64,000 bases of DNA from Rothia mucilaginosa (GTDB lineage Bacteria; Actinomycetota; Actinomycetes; Actinomycetales; Micrococcaceae). The DNA lies in the NCBI RefSeq assembly GCF_901875305.1, contig NZ_CABFLY010000002.1, forward strand, positions 310,001 to 374,000. The letters run 5' to 3'. How positions within the stretch are numbered: position 1 is the stretch's first letter; every line of letters begins with the position of its first letter. This document shows, one piece after another, positions 54,626 to 63,346 of the stretch. The position numbers were made by a program, and so were the translations under genes. The notes beneath the pieces were generated by a model that saw nothing but the letters and a program-made list of their open reading frames with translations, was not told the origin of the DNA and ran no database searches.

Positions 54626-55729
54626 TTACGGGCGGTTCTCGGGAGCCAGCGACTCCTCGGTTGCAAAAATCAGTGTCTGCTTCTTACCGCGCGCACCCAC
54701 CGCCGGGGTCTCCAGCAGCAGCTCCGCGTTCAGGTCCTCGGCGTCCAGCTTGGCGCCAGCCAGAAGGCGGCTGGTCGCATCCTGCTTATCCTCACCGGTG
54801 ATAAGGAAGAAGACGTTGCGGGAGTTGTTAATAATCGGCAGGGTCACCGACACGCGCTCAGCCGGGGGCTTCGGCGAGTCAGAAACCATCACGGTCACGG
54901 CCTTACCGCCGGCAACCGGATCCTCCGGTAGGCCGGTGCCCAGCAGAACCTGCTTGCGGCCCGGGAACAGGGAAGCGATGTGACCGTCCGGGCCCATGCC
55001 CAGCAGGGTGATGTCAAAGACCGGTGCGGGCCACTGGCCGCCACCACCGCAACCTCCGCCGCCGCATCCGCAACCACCGGCGGATTCGGCAGCCTCCGCA
55101 GCTTCAGCGGCAGCATCAAAGTCTTCGAGAGTGGTCTCTTCGAGGGACTGCTCGGGAGCGGACGAACCGCAACCGCCGCCACCACAACCACAGCCGCCGG
55201 AGCCACCGTGTTCGTGACCCGCACCGCCACCGTGACCGCCAGCCAGCGGCAGTTCGGTTGCACCCTCGGGCATCTGCACAGTCACAGCCGGCGCAGAACC
55301 GGCGTAGTCGCGCATTTCGAAAGCGTAGTGCTCAGCCGCAGCCTCAAGGCCGGTGAAAATATCGGAGGGGCCCATGCGGTGCACATTACCCACCACCAGG
55401 CCATGCGAAAGCAGGGGAGCGAGTAGCGCCTCAATGGCCTGACCATCATTACGTTCGGGGCTACGCTCGGGTACGAAACGCTCATCCGAGAACCAGAAGT
55501 GCACGCGTGACCAGTCGATATCCTCCACGCGCTCGTTCTCAGCCCACGCCTTCAAAGTGGCGATACCCATGGTGCCGCCGGTCAGCGAAATGTGGGCAAT
55601 CGTGCGTTCGGAGAGCACATGCTCAATGATGTCGAGGATGCGAGTCACCGCGTCCGCTGCGAGAGCGTCGCGGGTCGGGTGCGCCACCAGGACGGGGGTC
55701 GAAGAACCCATATTCTGAATCTTAGGCAT
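54626..55729 (-). CDS. pgl: 6-phosphogluconolactonase with Cys/Gly-rich insert
   Basis: Hydrolyses 6-phosphogluconolactone in the oxidative pentose-phosphate pathway. 367 residues, about 110-120 more than usual. Family motifs: SLTGGTMG near residue 50, FWFSDERFVP near 80, LLGMGPDGHIASLFPG near 244 and the late LPIINNSR. The extra length is an insert at about 152-232 with two nearly identical motifs GGCGCGGGGCG (Cys180/182/187 and Cys220/222/227), His and Gly before them and an acidic Ala-rich helix between them. It looks metal-binding. ATG 55729 has GGAGG six bases upstream and overlaps the opcA end by eight bases. Confidence 0.93.
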   Translation of the reverse strand: MPKIQNMGSSTPVLVAHPTRDALAADAVTRILDIIEHVLSERTIAHISLTGGTMGIATLKAWAENERVEDIDWSRVHFWFSDERFVPERSPERNDGQAIEALLAPLLSHGLVVGNVHRMGPSDIFTGLEAAAEHYAFEMRDYAGSAPAVTVQMPEGATELPLAGGHGGGAGHEHGGSGGCGCGGGGCGSSAPEQSLEETTLEDFDAAAEAAEAAESAGGCGCGGGGCGGGGQWPAPVFDITLLGMGPDGHIASLFPGRKQVLLGTGLPEDPVAGGKAVTVMVSDSPKPPAERVSVTLPIINNSRNVFFLITGEDKQDATSRLLAGAKLDAEDLNAELLLETPAVGARGKKQTLIFATEESLAPENRP

Positions 55730-56708
55730 CGAACACCTCCGGATATTCTTTGAGGTCCAGCATGTCTTCGGGCTGGCAGGTGTCATCGACAAGAGTGACG
55801 GTGTGCAGAGCTTGCTTCAGCACGTCACCGTAGGTGTCGTCCGGGTCGAGGCGACGCAACTCCTCAGAGATGCACTCGGCCAGGGTGCGCACCGGCAGGG
55901 CAATCTGCTGATCCGGCGCATACGGGGTGGAAATCGTTGCTACCGACACGCCGGGTCGGAACATGGTCACCGAACCGTCTTCACGCTCAATGCTGACGCG
56001 GTACAGGCCGCGATTCGCCGCGCCGATAGTGGCCAGGTGCACAGGTGCTTCAAGCTTCCAACCAAGCCAAGTACCGAGCAGAACCACGGACGGAGACTTG
56101 CCCGAACCCCACACAACTACACGACGCACGGGGGAGGTGGGCATCTGCTCCAATAGCGCAGCCAGCTGGGTACGCCACAGGGTGAGGCGGGTCCACGCCA
56201 GGTCGGTATCGCCAGCGCGGTACACCTCAGCCAGGTGAGTCAGGGCGGCCTTCGGGTCCTCCGCGCGCGCCGAATCGGTAATGCGGCGCTGAGCGATACG
56301 GCCGATGGAGTGCTGAGCCGGGTTCTCGGGTACCGAGTGCGGCCACCAGACCACGATGGGGGAGTCAGGTAGCAGCAAGCCAGAGATGAGCGCCTCGGTC
56401 GGGCGGGATGCGCTACCCCAGCCGCGCAGAACAATCATCTCGGATGCGCCGGTGTCGCCGCCCAGGTGGATTTCTGCATCCAACCGGTCAGGGTCGAGCG
56501 GATTGTGCGAAATGTGCACGATGACACGGCTCGGGTGCTCGTGGGAGGCACGAACCGCCGCGCGCATGGCCTCGCGAGAATGGCCCTTCTCAGCTAGCAC
56601 GACGAGGGTGAGCACACGTCCGCTGCTCAGGCTGCCGTTGTTGGCACGCAGCTGTCTCAGTTCCTTGTTGATAGCGGAAACATTGGTGTTATGCAGATGC
56701 GAAATCAC
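55722..56708 (-). CDS. opcA: Glucose-6-phosphate dehydrogenase assembly protein OpcA
   Basis: A 328-residue protein needed for active Zwf in actinobacteria and cyanobacteria. Seen: an N-terminal helix, RVLTLVVLAEKGHSREA, VIVHISHNPLDPDRLDAEIH, LLPDSPIVVWWPHSVP and the WTRLTLWRTQLAALLEQ segment. GTG 56708 is chosen because GGAGG lies five bases upstream; it overlaps the zwf stop as GTGA, so the two are translationally coupled. Confidence 0.95.
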   Translation of the reverse strand: MISHLHNTNVSAINKELRQLRANNGSLSSGRVLTLVVLAEKGHSREAMRAAVRASHEHPSRVIVHISHNPLDPDRLDAEIHLGGDTGASEMIVLRGWGSASRPTEALISGLLLPDSPIVVWWPHSVPENPAQHSIGRIAQRRITDSARAEDPKAALTHLAEVYRAGDTDLAWTRLTLWRTQLAALLEQMPTSPVRRVVVWGSGKSPSVVLLGTWLGWKLEAPVHLATIGAANRGLYRVSIEREDGSVTMFRPGVSVATISTPYAPDQQIALPVRTLAECISEELRRLDPDDTYGDVLKQALHTVTLVDDTCQPEDMLDLKEYPEVFDA

Positions 56709-58252
56709 GGGCGCCTCCAAGCGCGGTTGTCGCGTTCGAGCATTTCGTGTGCCGAACGCGGACCCCACGAACCGGACTCGTAGGGTTCAGGCTTAATGCG
56801 GTTTTCTTCCCAGTACTCTTCGAACGGGTCGAGAATCTTCCAGGAAAGCTCAACCTCTTCGTGGCGGGGGAACAGCGGCGGCTCACCGAGTAGAACGTCC
56901 AGGATGAGACGTTCGTAAGCCTCGGGGGACTCTTCGGTGAAGGAGTGGCCGTAGCCAAAGTCCATGTTGACGTCACGGATTTCCATCTGGGTGCCGGGCA
57001 CCTTCGCGGCGAAGCGGATGGTCATACCTTCATCGGGCTGCACGCGAATAACAATTGCGTTCTGACCGACCTGAGGGTTCTCACTCTCACCAAAGAGACG
57101 GTCGGAGGACTTCTTGAAAATCACGGCAATCTCGGTGACTCGACGGCCCAGGCGCTTGCCGGCGCGCAGGTAGAAGGGGGTGCCCTCCCAGCGGCGGTTA
57201 GCGATAGACACCTTTAGCGCGGCGAAAGTCTCAGTACGAGAATCAGCGGGAATATCCTTCTCATCGAAGAACCCGTTAACGTGCTCGCCGCCCTGGTAGC
57301 CGGCAGAGTACTGGCCGAGCGCGAAGGAATTCGGCAGGTCGTCAATCTGGACTGCTTCAAGTACCTTCGCCTTCTCAGCGCGCAGGTGCTTAGCGTCCAG
57401 GCTGAGGGGCTCCTCCATGGCGGTGAGAGCGAGTAGCTGTAGAAGATGGTTCTGGATAATATCACGCGCAGCACCCACACCGTCGTAATACCCGGCACGG
57501 GATCCGATACCGATGTCCTCGGCCATAGTAATCTGCACGTGATCCACGTAGTGGGAGTTCCAGAGCGGCTCAAACATCTGGTTGGAGAAACGCATCGCCA
57601 GAATGTTCTGAACGGTTTCCTTACCCAGGTAGTGATCGATGCGGAACACGGCATCGGGCGGGAAGACCGCCTCCACGATGGAGTTCAGCTCGCGTGCGCT
57701 CTCGAGGTTGTGGCCGAAAGGCTTTTCAATGACCACACGACGCCAACCGTCGACGGGGTTGACGGTGTCCTCATCGTGCGAAGCCAGACCGTGCTCGGCC
57801 AACTTAGTGAGGACCTGTTCGAAGGCCTTCGGGGGAATGGAAAGGTAGAAGGCGTGGTTGCCGTGAGCGCCGCGTGCATCGAGCTCTGCGAGAGTGTTCT
57901 TGAGCTTCTCGAATGCTGCATCGTCGTCGAAGGCACCTTCAACGAATCGCATGCCCTGCTGGAACTGGTTCCACACATCCTCGCGGAAGGGGGTGCGGGC
58001 GTTTGCCCGAACGAATTCGCGCACGTAGGCGCGGAAGTCGTCGTCACTCCAGGGGCGGCGGCCAAAGCCGACGAGGCCGAAGCTCGGCGGGAGCAGACCG
58101 CGGTTCATGAGGTCATACACTGCCGGAAGCAGCTTCTTACGAGCCAGATCGCCGGTCACGCCAAAGAAAACTAGCGCGGACGGGCCCGCGATGCGGGTGA
58201 TGCGGCGGTCGCGAGGGTCCCGGAGGGGGTTCGCTTCTTGACCGAAAGTCAC
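56705..58252 (-). CDS. zwf: Glucose-6-phosphate 1-dehydrogenase
   Basis: First enzyme of the oxidative pentose-phosphate pathway, 515 residues. NADP-binding FFGVTGDLARKKLLPAVYDL near residue 30, EKPFGHNLESAREL near residue 170, the active-site block RIDHYLGKETVQNILAMRFSN (written here only in part: RIDHYLGKE) near residue 203, and the C-terminal GSWGPRSAHEML. GTG 58252 follows AAAGGA. The stop overlaps opcA. Confidence 0.97.
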   Translation of the reverse strand: MTFGQEANPLRDPRDRRITRIAGPSALVFFGVTGDLARKKLLPAVYDLMNRGLLPPSFGLVGFGRRPWSDDDFRAYVREFVRANARTPFREDVWNQFQQGMRFVEGAFDDDAAFEKLKNTLAELDARGAHGNHAFYLSIPPKAFEQVLTKLAEHGLASHDEDTVNPVDGWRRVVIEKPFGHNLESARELNSIVEAVFPPDAVFRIDHYLGKETVQNILAMRFSNQMFEPLWNSHYVDHVQITMAEDIGIGSRAGYYDGVGAARDIIQNHLLQLLALTAMEEPLSLDAKHLRAEKAKVLEAVQIDDLPNSFALGQYSAGYQGGEHVNGFFDEKDIPADSRTETFAALKVSIANRRWEGTPFYLRAGKRLGRRVTEIAVIFKKSSDRLFGESENPQVGQNAIVIRVQPDEGMTIRFAAKVPGTQMEIRDVNMDFGYGHSFTEESPEAYERLILDVLLGEPPLFPRHEEVELSWKILDPFEEYWEENRIKPEPYESGSWGPRSAHEMLERDNRAWRRP

Positions 58253-58386
58253 AATATATTCCTTTGATTGCCTTGGTTGGTGCGTGCGGCGCGCGGTTCG
58301 TACCATATCGCGCGGTGGCGATGCCGCATCGTGGAAGGTGTGCACCCAGTATTGTACCGTTTCTGGGTTCGTTAGCTGGGGGGCGG

Positions 58387-58427
58387 CCTGATCCGCCGGG
58401 CTCCGTAGCGGAACCCGGCGGATCAGG
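58387..58427 (-). terminator. Terminator after tal
   Basis: CCTGATCCGCCGGG (58387-58400) pairs exactly with CCCGGCGGATCAGG (58414-58427). A second stem, GCATCCGG/CCGGATGC, lies at 58433-58478. It implies that zwf is not merely read through from tal. Confidence 0.75.
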
Positions 58428-58485
58428 GGCGTGCATCCGGCCGCCTCACAAGTTACCTCATAAGAGGAACAACCGGATGCGCGTC

Positions 58486-59589
58486 TTAGCGAGCGTTATC
58501 GAGCGCCTCGCGGACGGTCTGCAGCAACTCTTCCCAGGAGACATCGAACTTGGACAGACCCTCGGTCTCGAGCTTCTCGACAACCTCGGTGTAGGAGATG
58601 CCGTGCTCGGCGATGGCGTCCAGCACCTCATTCGACTCGGAGTAGTTCGGAACGATGGTGTTGCCGGTAATCTCACCGTGGTCAGCAACAGCGTTCAGGG
58701 TTGCCTCGGGCATGGTGTTCACGGTGTTGGGTGCCACCAGGCCGGTCACGTAGAGGGTGTCGGGCAGAGAGGGATCCTTCACGCCGGTGGAGGCCCACAG
58801 CGGGCGCTGCACGTTCGCGCCGTGCGCCTGCAGGCGAGCCCAACGCGCGGTGGAGAACATCTCCTCGAACACCTCGTAGGCGAGGCGTGCGTTAGCCAGA
58901 CCAGCCTGGCCCTTCAGTTCGAGGGCGTCGCCACCGATGACCTCCAGACGGCCGTCAATCTCGGTGTCCACGCGAGAGACGAAGAAGGATGCAACCGAGT
59001 GGATGGTGGACAGGTCCTTGCCGTTCTCCAGCGCCTGCTCCAGGCCGAGCATGTAGGCGTTGATGACCTCGCGGTAGCGGGTCAGGGAGAAAATCAGGGT
59101 CACGTTCACACTGATGCCGGCGGCCAGGGTCTCAGCGATAGGGCGCAGGCCTTCCTTGGTTGCCGGAATCTTAATCATGACGTTTTCGCGGCCCACGCGC
59201 TTGTAGAGCTCACGTGCCATCTTCGCGGTACCCTCGGCATCGCGTGCCAGGCGGGGATCAACCTCGATGGAGACGCGGCCGTCAAAACCGTTGGAGGAAT
59301 TGTAGATGGGGGCGAACACGTCGCAGGCGTTGCGCACGTCGTCGCAGGTTGCGGCGAAGACGGCTTCCTCAACATCGGCACCGGCGGCAGCCAGCTCACG
59401 CATCTGCTCGGCGTATGCGGCGCCCTTGGAGAGCGCGCCGGCGAAGATGGTGGGGTTGGTGGTCACGCCGACCACGTTGTGGGTCTTGATGAGCTCGGCG
59501 AGGTTGCCGCTGGTCAGACGCTCACGGGAGAGGTCGTCAAGCCAGATAGAGACGCCGGCGTCGGAAAGCTTCTGAGTGGACTCAGACAT
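58486..59589 (-). CDS. tal: Transaldolase
   Basis: Non-oxidative pentose-phosphate enzyme, 367 residues, of the actinobacterial long type. [17 protein letters not shown] near residue 40, [14 protein letters not shown] near residue 106, the Schiff-base Lys region [11 protein letters not shown] near residue 135, and [16 protein letters not shown] near residue 265. It starts at ATG 59589 downstream of tkt. Confidence 0.97.
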   Translation of the reverse strand: MSESTQKLSDAGVSIWLDDLSRERLTSGNLAELIKTHNVVGVTTNPTIFAGALSKGAAYAEQMRELAAAGADVEEAVFAATCDDVRNACDVFAPIYNSSNGFDGRVSIEVDPRLARDAEGTAKMARELYKRVGRENVMIKIPATKEGLRPIAETLAAGISVNVTLIFSLTRYREVINAYMLGLEQALENGKDLSTIHSVASFFVSRVDTEIDGRLEVIGGDALELKGQAGLANARLAYEVFEEMFSTARWARLQAHGANVQRPLWASTGVKDPSLPDTLYVTGLVAPNTVNTMPEATLNAVADHGEITGNTIVPNYSESNEVLDAIAEHGISYTEVVEKLETEGLSKFDVSWEELLQTVREALDNAR

Positions 59590-59653
59590 GGGTAAAACCT
59601 TCGATTCTTGAATGAGGAAATGAAAAAAGTATTGGAGGGACGCGATAGCGGGC

Positions 59654-59722
59654 CCGGGCGCCCCTCATAGTGGGGCGCCCGGATCGTTCGCGTCGCGCCT
59701 CCCGGAACCCTTGCGTTCCGGG
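59654..59722 (-). terminator. Hairpins between tkt and tal
   Basis: CCGGGCGCCCC (59654-59664) pairs with GGGGCGCCCGG (59672-59682), and CCCGGAA (59701-59707) with TTCCGGG (59716-59722), the latter right after the tkt stop. Together they probably end or attenuate the tkt transcript. Confidence 0.7.
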
Positions 59723-59736
59723 GGTGTGAGTATCGC

Positions 59737-61839
59737 TTACTTGGCGGCGGCGATGGATTCCTTAGCGGCCTCCACGACGGCCTCGGCGGTCACACCGAAC
59801 TTGCGGTACAGGGTCTTCGCATCGGCGGAAGCACCGAAGTGCTCAATCGACACGGCGCGGCCTGCGGAGCCGAGCAGGTCGTACCAGCTCATGGCCAGGC
59901 CAGCCTCGACCGAGACGCGGGCTGCAACCGAGGAGGGCAGGACCGACTCGCGGTACTCCTCGCTCTGCTCGGCGAACCACTCGCGCGAAGGCATGGAAAC
60001 CACGCGAGCCGCGATGCCCTGCTCGGCGAGGGTTGCACGAGCCTGAATAGCCAGCTCAACCTCGGAACCGGTAGCAATCAGGATGACGTCCGGGGTGCCC
60101 TCGGTGTCAGCCATGATGTAGCCGCCGCGTGCGGTACCCTCAGCGGAGGCGAACTTCTCGCCCTCAGCGTCCGGGTGCACATCCTCACGAGCCCAAACGG
60201 GCAGGTTCTGACGGGAGAGCACGAGGCCCGCGGGGCGGTCGGACTTCTCCAGGATGGTGCGCCATGCGACGGCGGTTTCGTTAGCGTCCGCGGGGCGAAC
60301 CACGTCGAAGCCGGGAATAGCGCGCAGGGAGGAGAGGTGCTCAATGGGCTGGTGGGTCGGGCCGTCCTCGCCCACGCCGATGGAGTCGTGGGTCCACACG
60401 TACAGCGAGGGAATGCCCATCAGAGCCGAGAGGCGAACCGCCGGGCGCTGGTAGTCGGAGAACACGAAGAAGGTTCCCGAGAATGCGCGGGTCGGGGAGG
60501 AAAGCACAATACCGTTGACGATTGCTGCGGCAGCATGTTCGCGAATACCGAAGTGCAACACACGACCGTAGGGGTTACCGGTCCAGTCTTCGGTGGTTCG
60601 CGATGCCGGGTTGAAGGACTCTGCACCCTTGATGGTGGTCAGGTTCGAACCGGCCAGGTCGGCGGAGCCACCCCACAGCTCAGGGAAGGTCTCGGCGATA
60701 GCATTAATCACGGTGCCGGATGCCGCGCGGGTTGCCACGGAGGTGCCGGCCTCGAACACGGGGAAGGCGGCCTTGTAGTCGGCGGGCAGCTCGCCCGCGA
60801 CCAGACGCTTGTACAGTGCGGCGCGCTCGGGATTGGCCTTCGCCCACGCCTCGAACTTCTCGTCCCAGGCCTTGTGGGCGGCGGCACCGCGCTCGCGCAA
60901 CTGGCGGGTGTGCTCAAGCACGTTCTCCTCGATGAAGAAGCTCTTGGCGGGGTCGAAGCCGAGCACCTCCTTGGTGGCGGCAACTTCCTCGGCACCGAGC
61001 TTGGAGCCGTGCACGGCGCCGGTGTTCTGCTTGTGCGGTGCGGGGTAGCCGATGATGGTGCGCAACTCGATGAAGGAGGGCTTGTCGGTGACAGCCTTCG
61101 CACGCTCAATGGCGGCGTACAGTTCTGCGACGTCCTCGACGTAGTCGCCGGTGCGGGTCCAGTCCACGCGCTGAACGTCCCAGCCGTAGGATTCGTAGCG
61201 CTTAGCCACGTCCTCAGTAAAGGCGACGTCCGTGTCTTCCTCAATGGAGATGTGGTTGCGGTCCCAGACAACAATCAGGTTACCGAGTTCCTGGTGACCC
61301 GCAAGCGCGCACGCCTCGGCGGTCACGCCCTCCTGCACGTCACCCTCGGAGGCGATGACGTAGACGTGGTGGTCGAACGGGGAGGTACCGGGGGCGGCCT
61401 CGGGGTCGAACATGCCGCGCATACGACGCTGCGCGTAAGCAAAACCAACAGCGGAGGCCAGGCCCTGACCGAGCGGACCGGTGGTGATTTCAACGCCCTT
61501 AGTGTGCTTGTACTCGGGGTGGCCGGGGGTGAGGGCACCCCAGGTTCGCAGTTCCTCCAGGTCCTTCATCTCGAGGCCGTAGCCGCCGAGGAAGAGCTGA
61601 GTGTACAGGGTCAGGGAGGTGTGGCCGGGGGAGAGGATGAAGCGGTCGCGGCCTTCCCAACGGTCATCGGCCGGGTCCTGGTTCATGACCTTCTGGAACA
61701 GCAGGTAAGCGACCGGCGCCAGGCTCATCGCCGTGCCGGGGTGGCCGGAGCCGACCTTCTCCACGGCGTCGGCGGCAAGGATGCGGGCGGTGTCAACGGC
61801 TCGCTGATCGATTTCTGTCCACTGGAGGTTTTCTGCCAC
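59737..61839 (-). CDS. tkt: Transketolase
   Basis: Thiamine-diphosphate enzyme of 700 residues moving two-carbon units between sugar phosphates. GSGHPGTAMSLAP near residue 32, FILSPGHTSL, the TPP motif with GDVQEGVTAE and WDRNHISIEED, FGIREHAAAAI near residue 418 and THDSIGVGEDGPTHQP near residue 480. I chose GTG 61839 (MAENLQW), preceded by AAAGGA; the TTG at 61857 has no ribosome site. First gene of the pentose-phosphate run. Confidence 0.97.
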   Translation of the reverse strand: MAENLQWTEIDQRAVDTARILAADAVEKVGSGHPGTAMSLAPVAYLLFQKVMNQDPADDRWEGRDRFILSPGHTSLTLYTQLFLGGYGLEMKDLEELRTWGALTPGHPEYKHTKGVEITTGPLGQGLASAVGFAYAQRRMRGMFDPEAAPGTSPFDHHVYVIASEGDVQEGVTAEACALAGHQELGNLIVVWDRNHISIEEDTDVAFTEDVAKRYESYGWDVQRVDWTRTGDYVEDVAELYAAIERAKAVTDKPSFIELRTIIGYPAPHKQNTGAVHGSKLGAEEVAATKEVLGFDPAKSFFIEENVLEHTRQLRERGAAAHKAWDEKFEAWAKANPERAALYKRLVAGELPADYKAAFPVFEAGTSVATRAASGTVINAIAETFPELWGGSADLAGSNLTTIKGAESFNPASRTTEDWTGNPYGRVLHFGIREHAAAAIVNGIVLSSPTRAFSGTFFVFSDYQRPAVRLSALMGIPSLYVWTHDSIGVGEDGPTHQPIEHLSSLRAIPGFDVVRPADANETAVAWRTILEKSDRPAGLVLSRQNLPVWAREDVHPDAEGEKFASAEGTARGGYIMADTEGTPDVILIATGSEVELAIQARATLAEQGIAARVVSMPSREWFAEQSEEYRESVLPSSVAARVSVEAGLAMSWYDLLGSAGRAVSIEHFGASADAKTLYRKFGVTAEAVVEAAKESIAAAK

Positions 61840-62210
61840 GTGGGTGTCCTTTCGCAAGGGTGAGTGGATGCGCCAACGGCTAGGTGCTGGCGCCCTGTTC
61901 GTGGGGCGTAACGGTACCCCGGCGGTGTTTATTCCGCGCGGCGCATTTCGGCTAGTACCCTGAGGTCTGGCTACGCCCTTTTCGTTTAACAGGATAGTTC
62001 ACTCCGCCGCACTATCTGATGTGACGGTGTGTACATTCACAGGGTGGAACGCTGCCCGTCTAGGAGCGCTGTTGGAGCGGCCCCAAATCGGTGCGGTGTG
62101 GGCTTTCTTCAGCTATGAGAGATTTTGAGGGGTGGTGAAGCTCATGTTAAGGTTGAGCAGGAAGGTTGCGGACTGAGACAGTGGTTGGGTCGGTCCGCTC
62201 CTCGGTGATT

Positions 62211-62290
62211 AAAGCCCCTCCTCCGAACGTGAACGTGATGGAGTCCAGCTGTGGTGGTTGGACTCGTGGTTCGGCAGGAGGGGGCTTTCT
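62211..62290. terminator. Long hairpin upstream of tkt
   Basis: AAAGCCCCTCCTCCGAAC pairs, with bulges, with GGTTCGGCAGGAGGGGGC, and an inner stem GAGTCCAGC/GTTGGACTC caps it. TTTCTTTTT follows on the plus strand. Confidence 0.65.
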
Positions 62291-62399
62291 TTTTAACCCT
62301 CGCGGGGTTGTTCCGTGTGGGTGCCTCGACTGGCGTACACGAATGCTTCTCCAAACGCCCCCGCCTCAAGCTCTCGTTCTCGGCCCCCCGGACACAGCA

Positions 62400-62440
62400 A
62401 TGCCCCGCGGCTGACGAACATGTCGAAAGCTGCGGGGCAT
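62400..62440 (-). terminator. Terminator of the ABC-2 exporter operon
   Basis: ATGCCCCGCGGCT (62400-62412) pairs with AGCTGCGGGGCAT (62428-62440) with one wobble, about 50 bases past the permease stop. Confidence 0.8.
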
Positions 62441-62488
62441 CGGGTGAGGTACCAATCGTAAAGCACCGGCCGAAGGGGGTCGGTCAGG

Positions 62489-63346
62489 CTAATCAGACCA
62501 CTTGAACTTGCGCGAGGCAACCAGGCCGAGAATGACGGTCCAAACCGTCAGAACCCAGTGCGGGTCCGCCATCCACTGGTGGTGAATGAAGTTGCCGCGC
62601 AGAGCCTCGCCCAGAGCCGCCGAGGGGAACCATGACACGATCGCGCCGTACCAATCGGGGAAGGAGCTGAGCGGGAACAGCACGCCGCCGGCGCCTGCCA
62701 GAACCACCCAGGCGATATTCACAATCGCGAGGGTCGCCTCCGCGCGCACCGTACCGGCAATCAGCAGGCCCAACGCCGTAAAGGCCGCCGCACCCAGCAG
62801 CAGGGTGAGGAAGGCTCGGGAGAGGGCGATGGCGTCCGGGCGCCAACCCAAGCCGTACCCGACTACGCCCACGAGCACGAACTGAATGATCAGCACGACC
62901 ACCACGGCGATGCACTTGCCCAGAATCAGACCGTTGCGGCCCAGAGGAGTGGTCGCCAGAAAACGGAGCACGCCGTAGCGGCGATCAAAGCCCGTCGCGA
63001 TGCCCTGACCCGACAGCGCCGTGGAGATAACGCAGAGGGCCAGCACGCCGGGGACCGCCGCATCCATGCGCGAAACCCCCACCGAGTGGGCGTAGTCGTC
63101 AATTAGGCCCGTAAAGCGCAGGCCCAGAAGCGCCATGACGGGGAAGATAATATTCAGCATCAGCTGCTCGCCGTTGCGGAGCATCGCCATCGTCTCGTAG
63201 CGGCCCTGCTCAATCACGCGCACGAGCGGGTAGTTCGCGCGGGGTGGGATGTATTCCTCGTCTTCATCGATGGCGACGCCCTGGGCTGAGGTATCCACCG
63301 CAGTGTTCGTGTTCTGCACGCGGTCGGTAGAAGCGGTGGGGCTCAT
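62489..63346 (-). CDS. ABC-2 type transporter permease
   Basis: A 285-residue permease. A hydrophilic acidic start (about 65 residues) is followed by six hydrophobic segments and the ABC-2 pattern VLALCVISTALSGQGIATGFDRRYG, given here only as its ends, with RYGVLRFLATTPLGRNGLI after it. That is the intracellular loop contacting the ATPase in DrrB-like exporters. It overlaps the ATPase stop by four bases (ATGA), so the two form one exporter. Substrate unknown; drug or lipid export is typical. Confidence 0.92.
   Translation of the reverse strand: MSPTASTDRVQNTNTAVDTSAQGVAIDEDEEYIPPRANYPLVRVIEQGRYETMAMLRNGEQLMLNIIFPVMALLGLRFTGLIDDYAHSVGVSRMDAAVPGVLALCVISTALSGQGIATGFDRRYGVLRFLATTPLGRNGLILGKCIAVVVVLIIQFVLVGVVGYGLGWRPDAIALSRAFLTLLLGAAAFTALGLLIAGTVRAEATLAIVNIAWVVLAGAGGVLFPLSSFPDWYGAIVSWFPSAALGEALRGNFIHHQWMADPHWVLTVWTVILGLVASRKFKWSD

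Larger units (their letters stand above)
61840..62488. other. Intergenic region tkt / ABC-2 exporter
   Basis: 649 bases with no convincing gene; tkt and its neighbour point the same way. It holds the tkt promoter region (61860-62010, not resolved) and two hairpins listed separately. In many actinobacteria ctaA or ctaB lie beside tkt; they are not here. Confidence 0.4.

Noticed and set aside
62211..62290. Structured RNA or small RNA upstream of tkt
   Set aside because: The long hairpin looks like a terminator with a capped stem; I could match no known RNA family.
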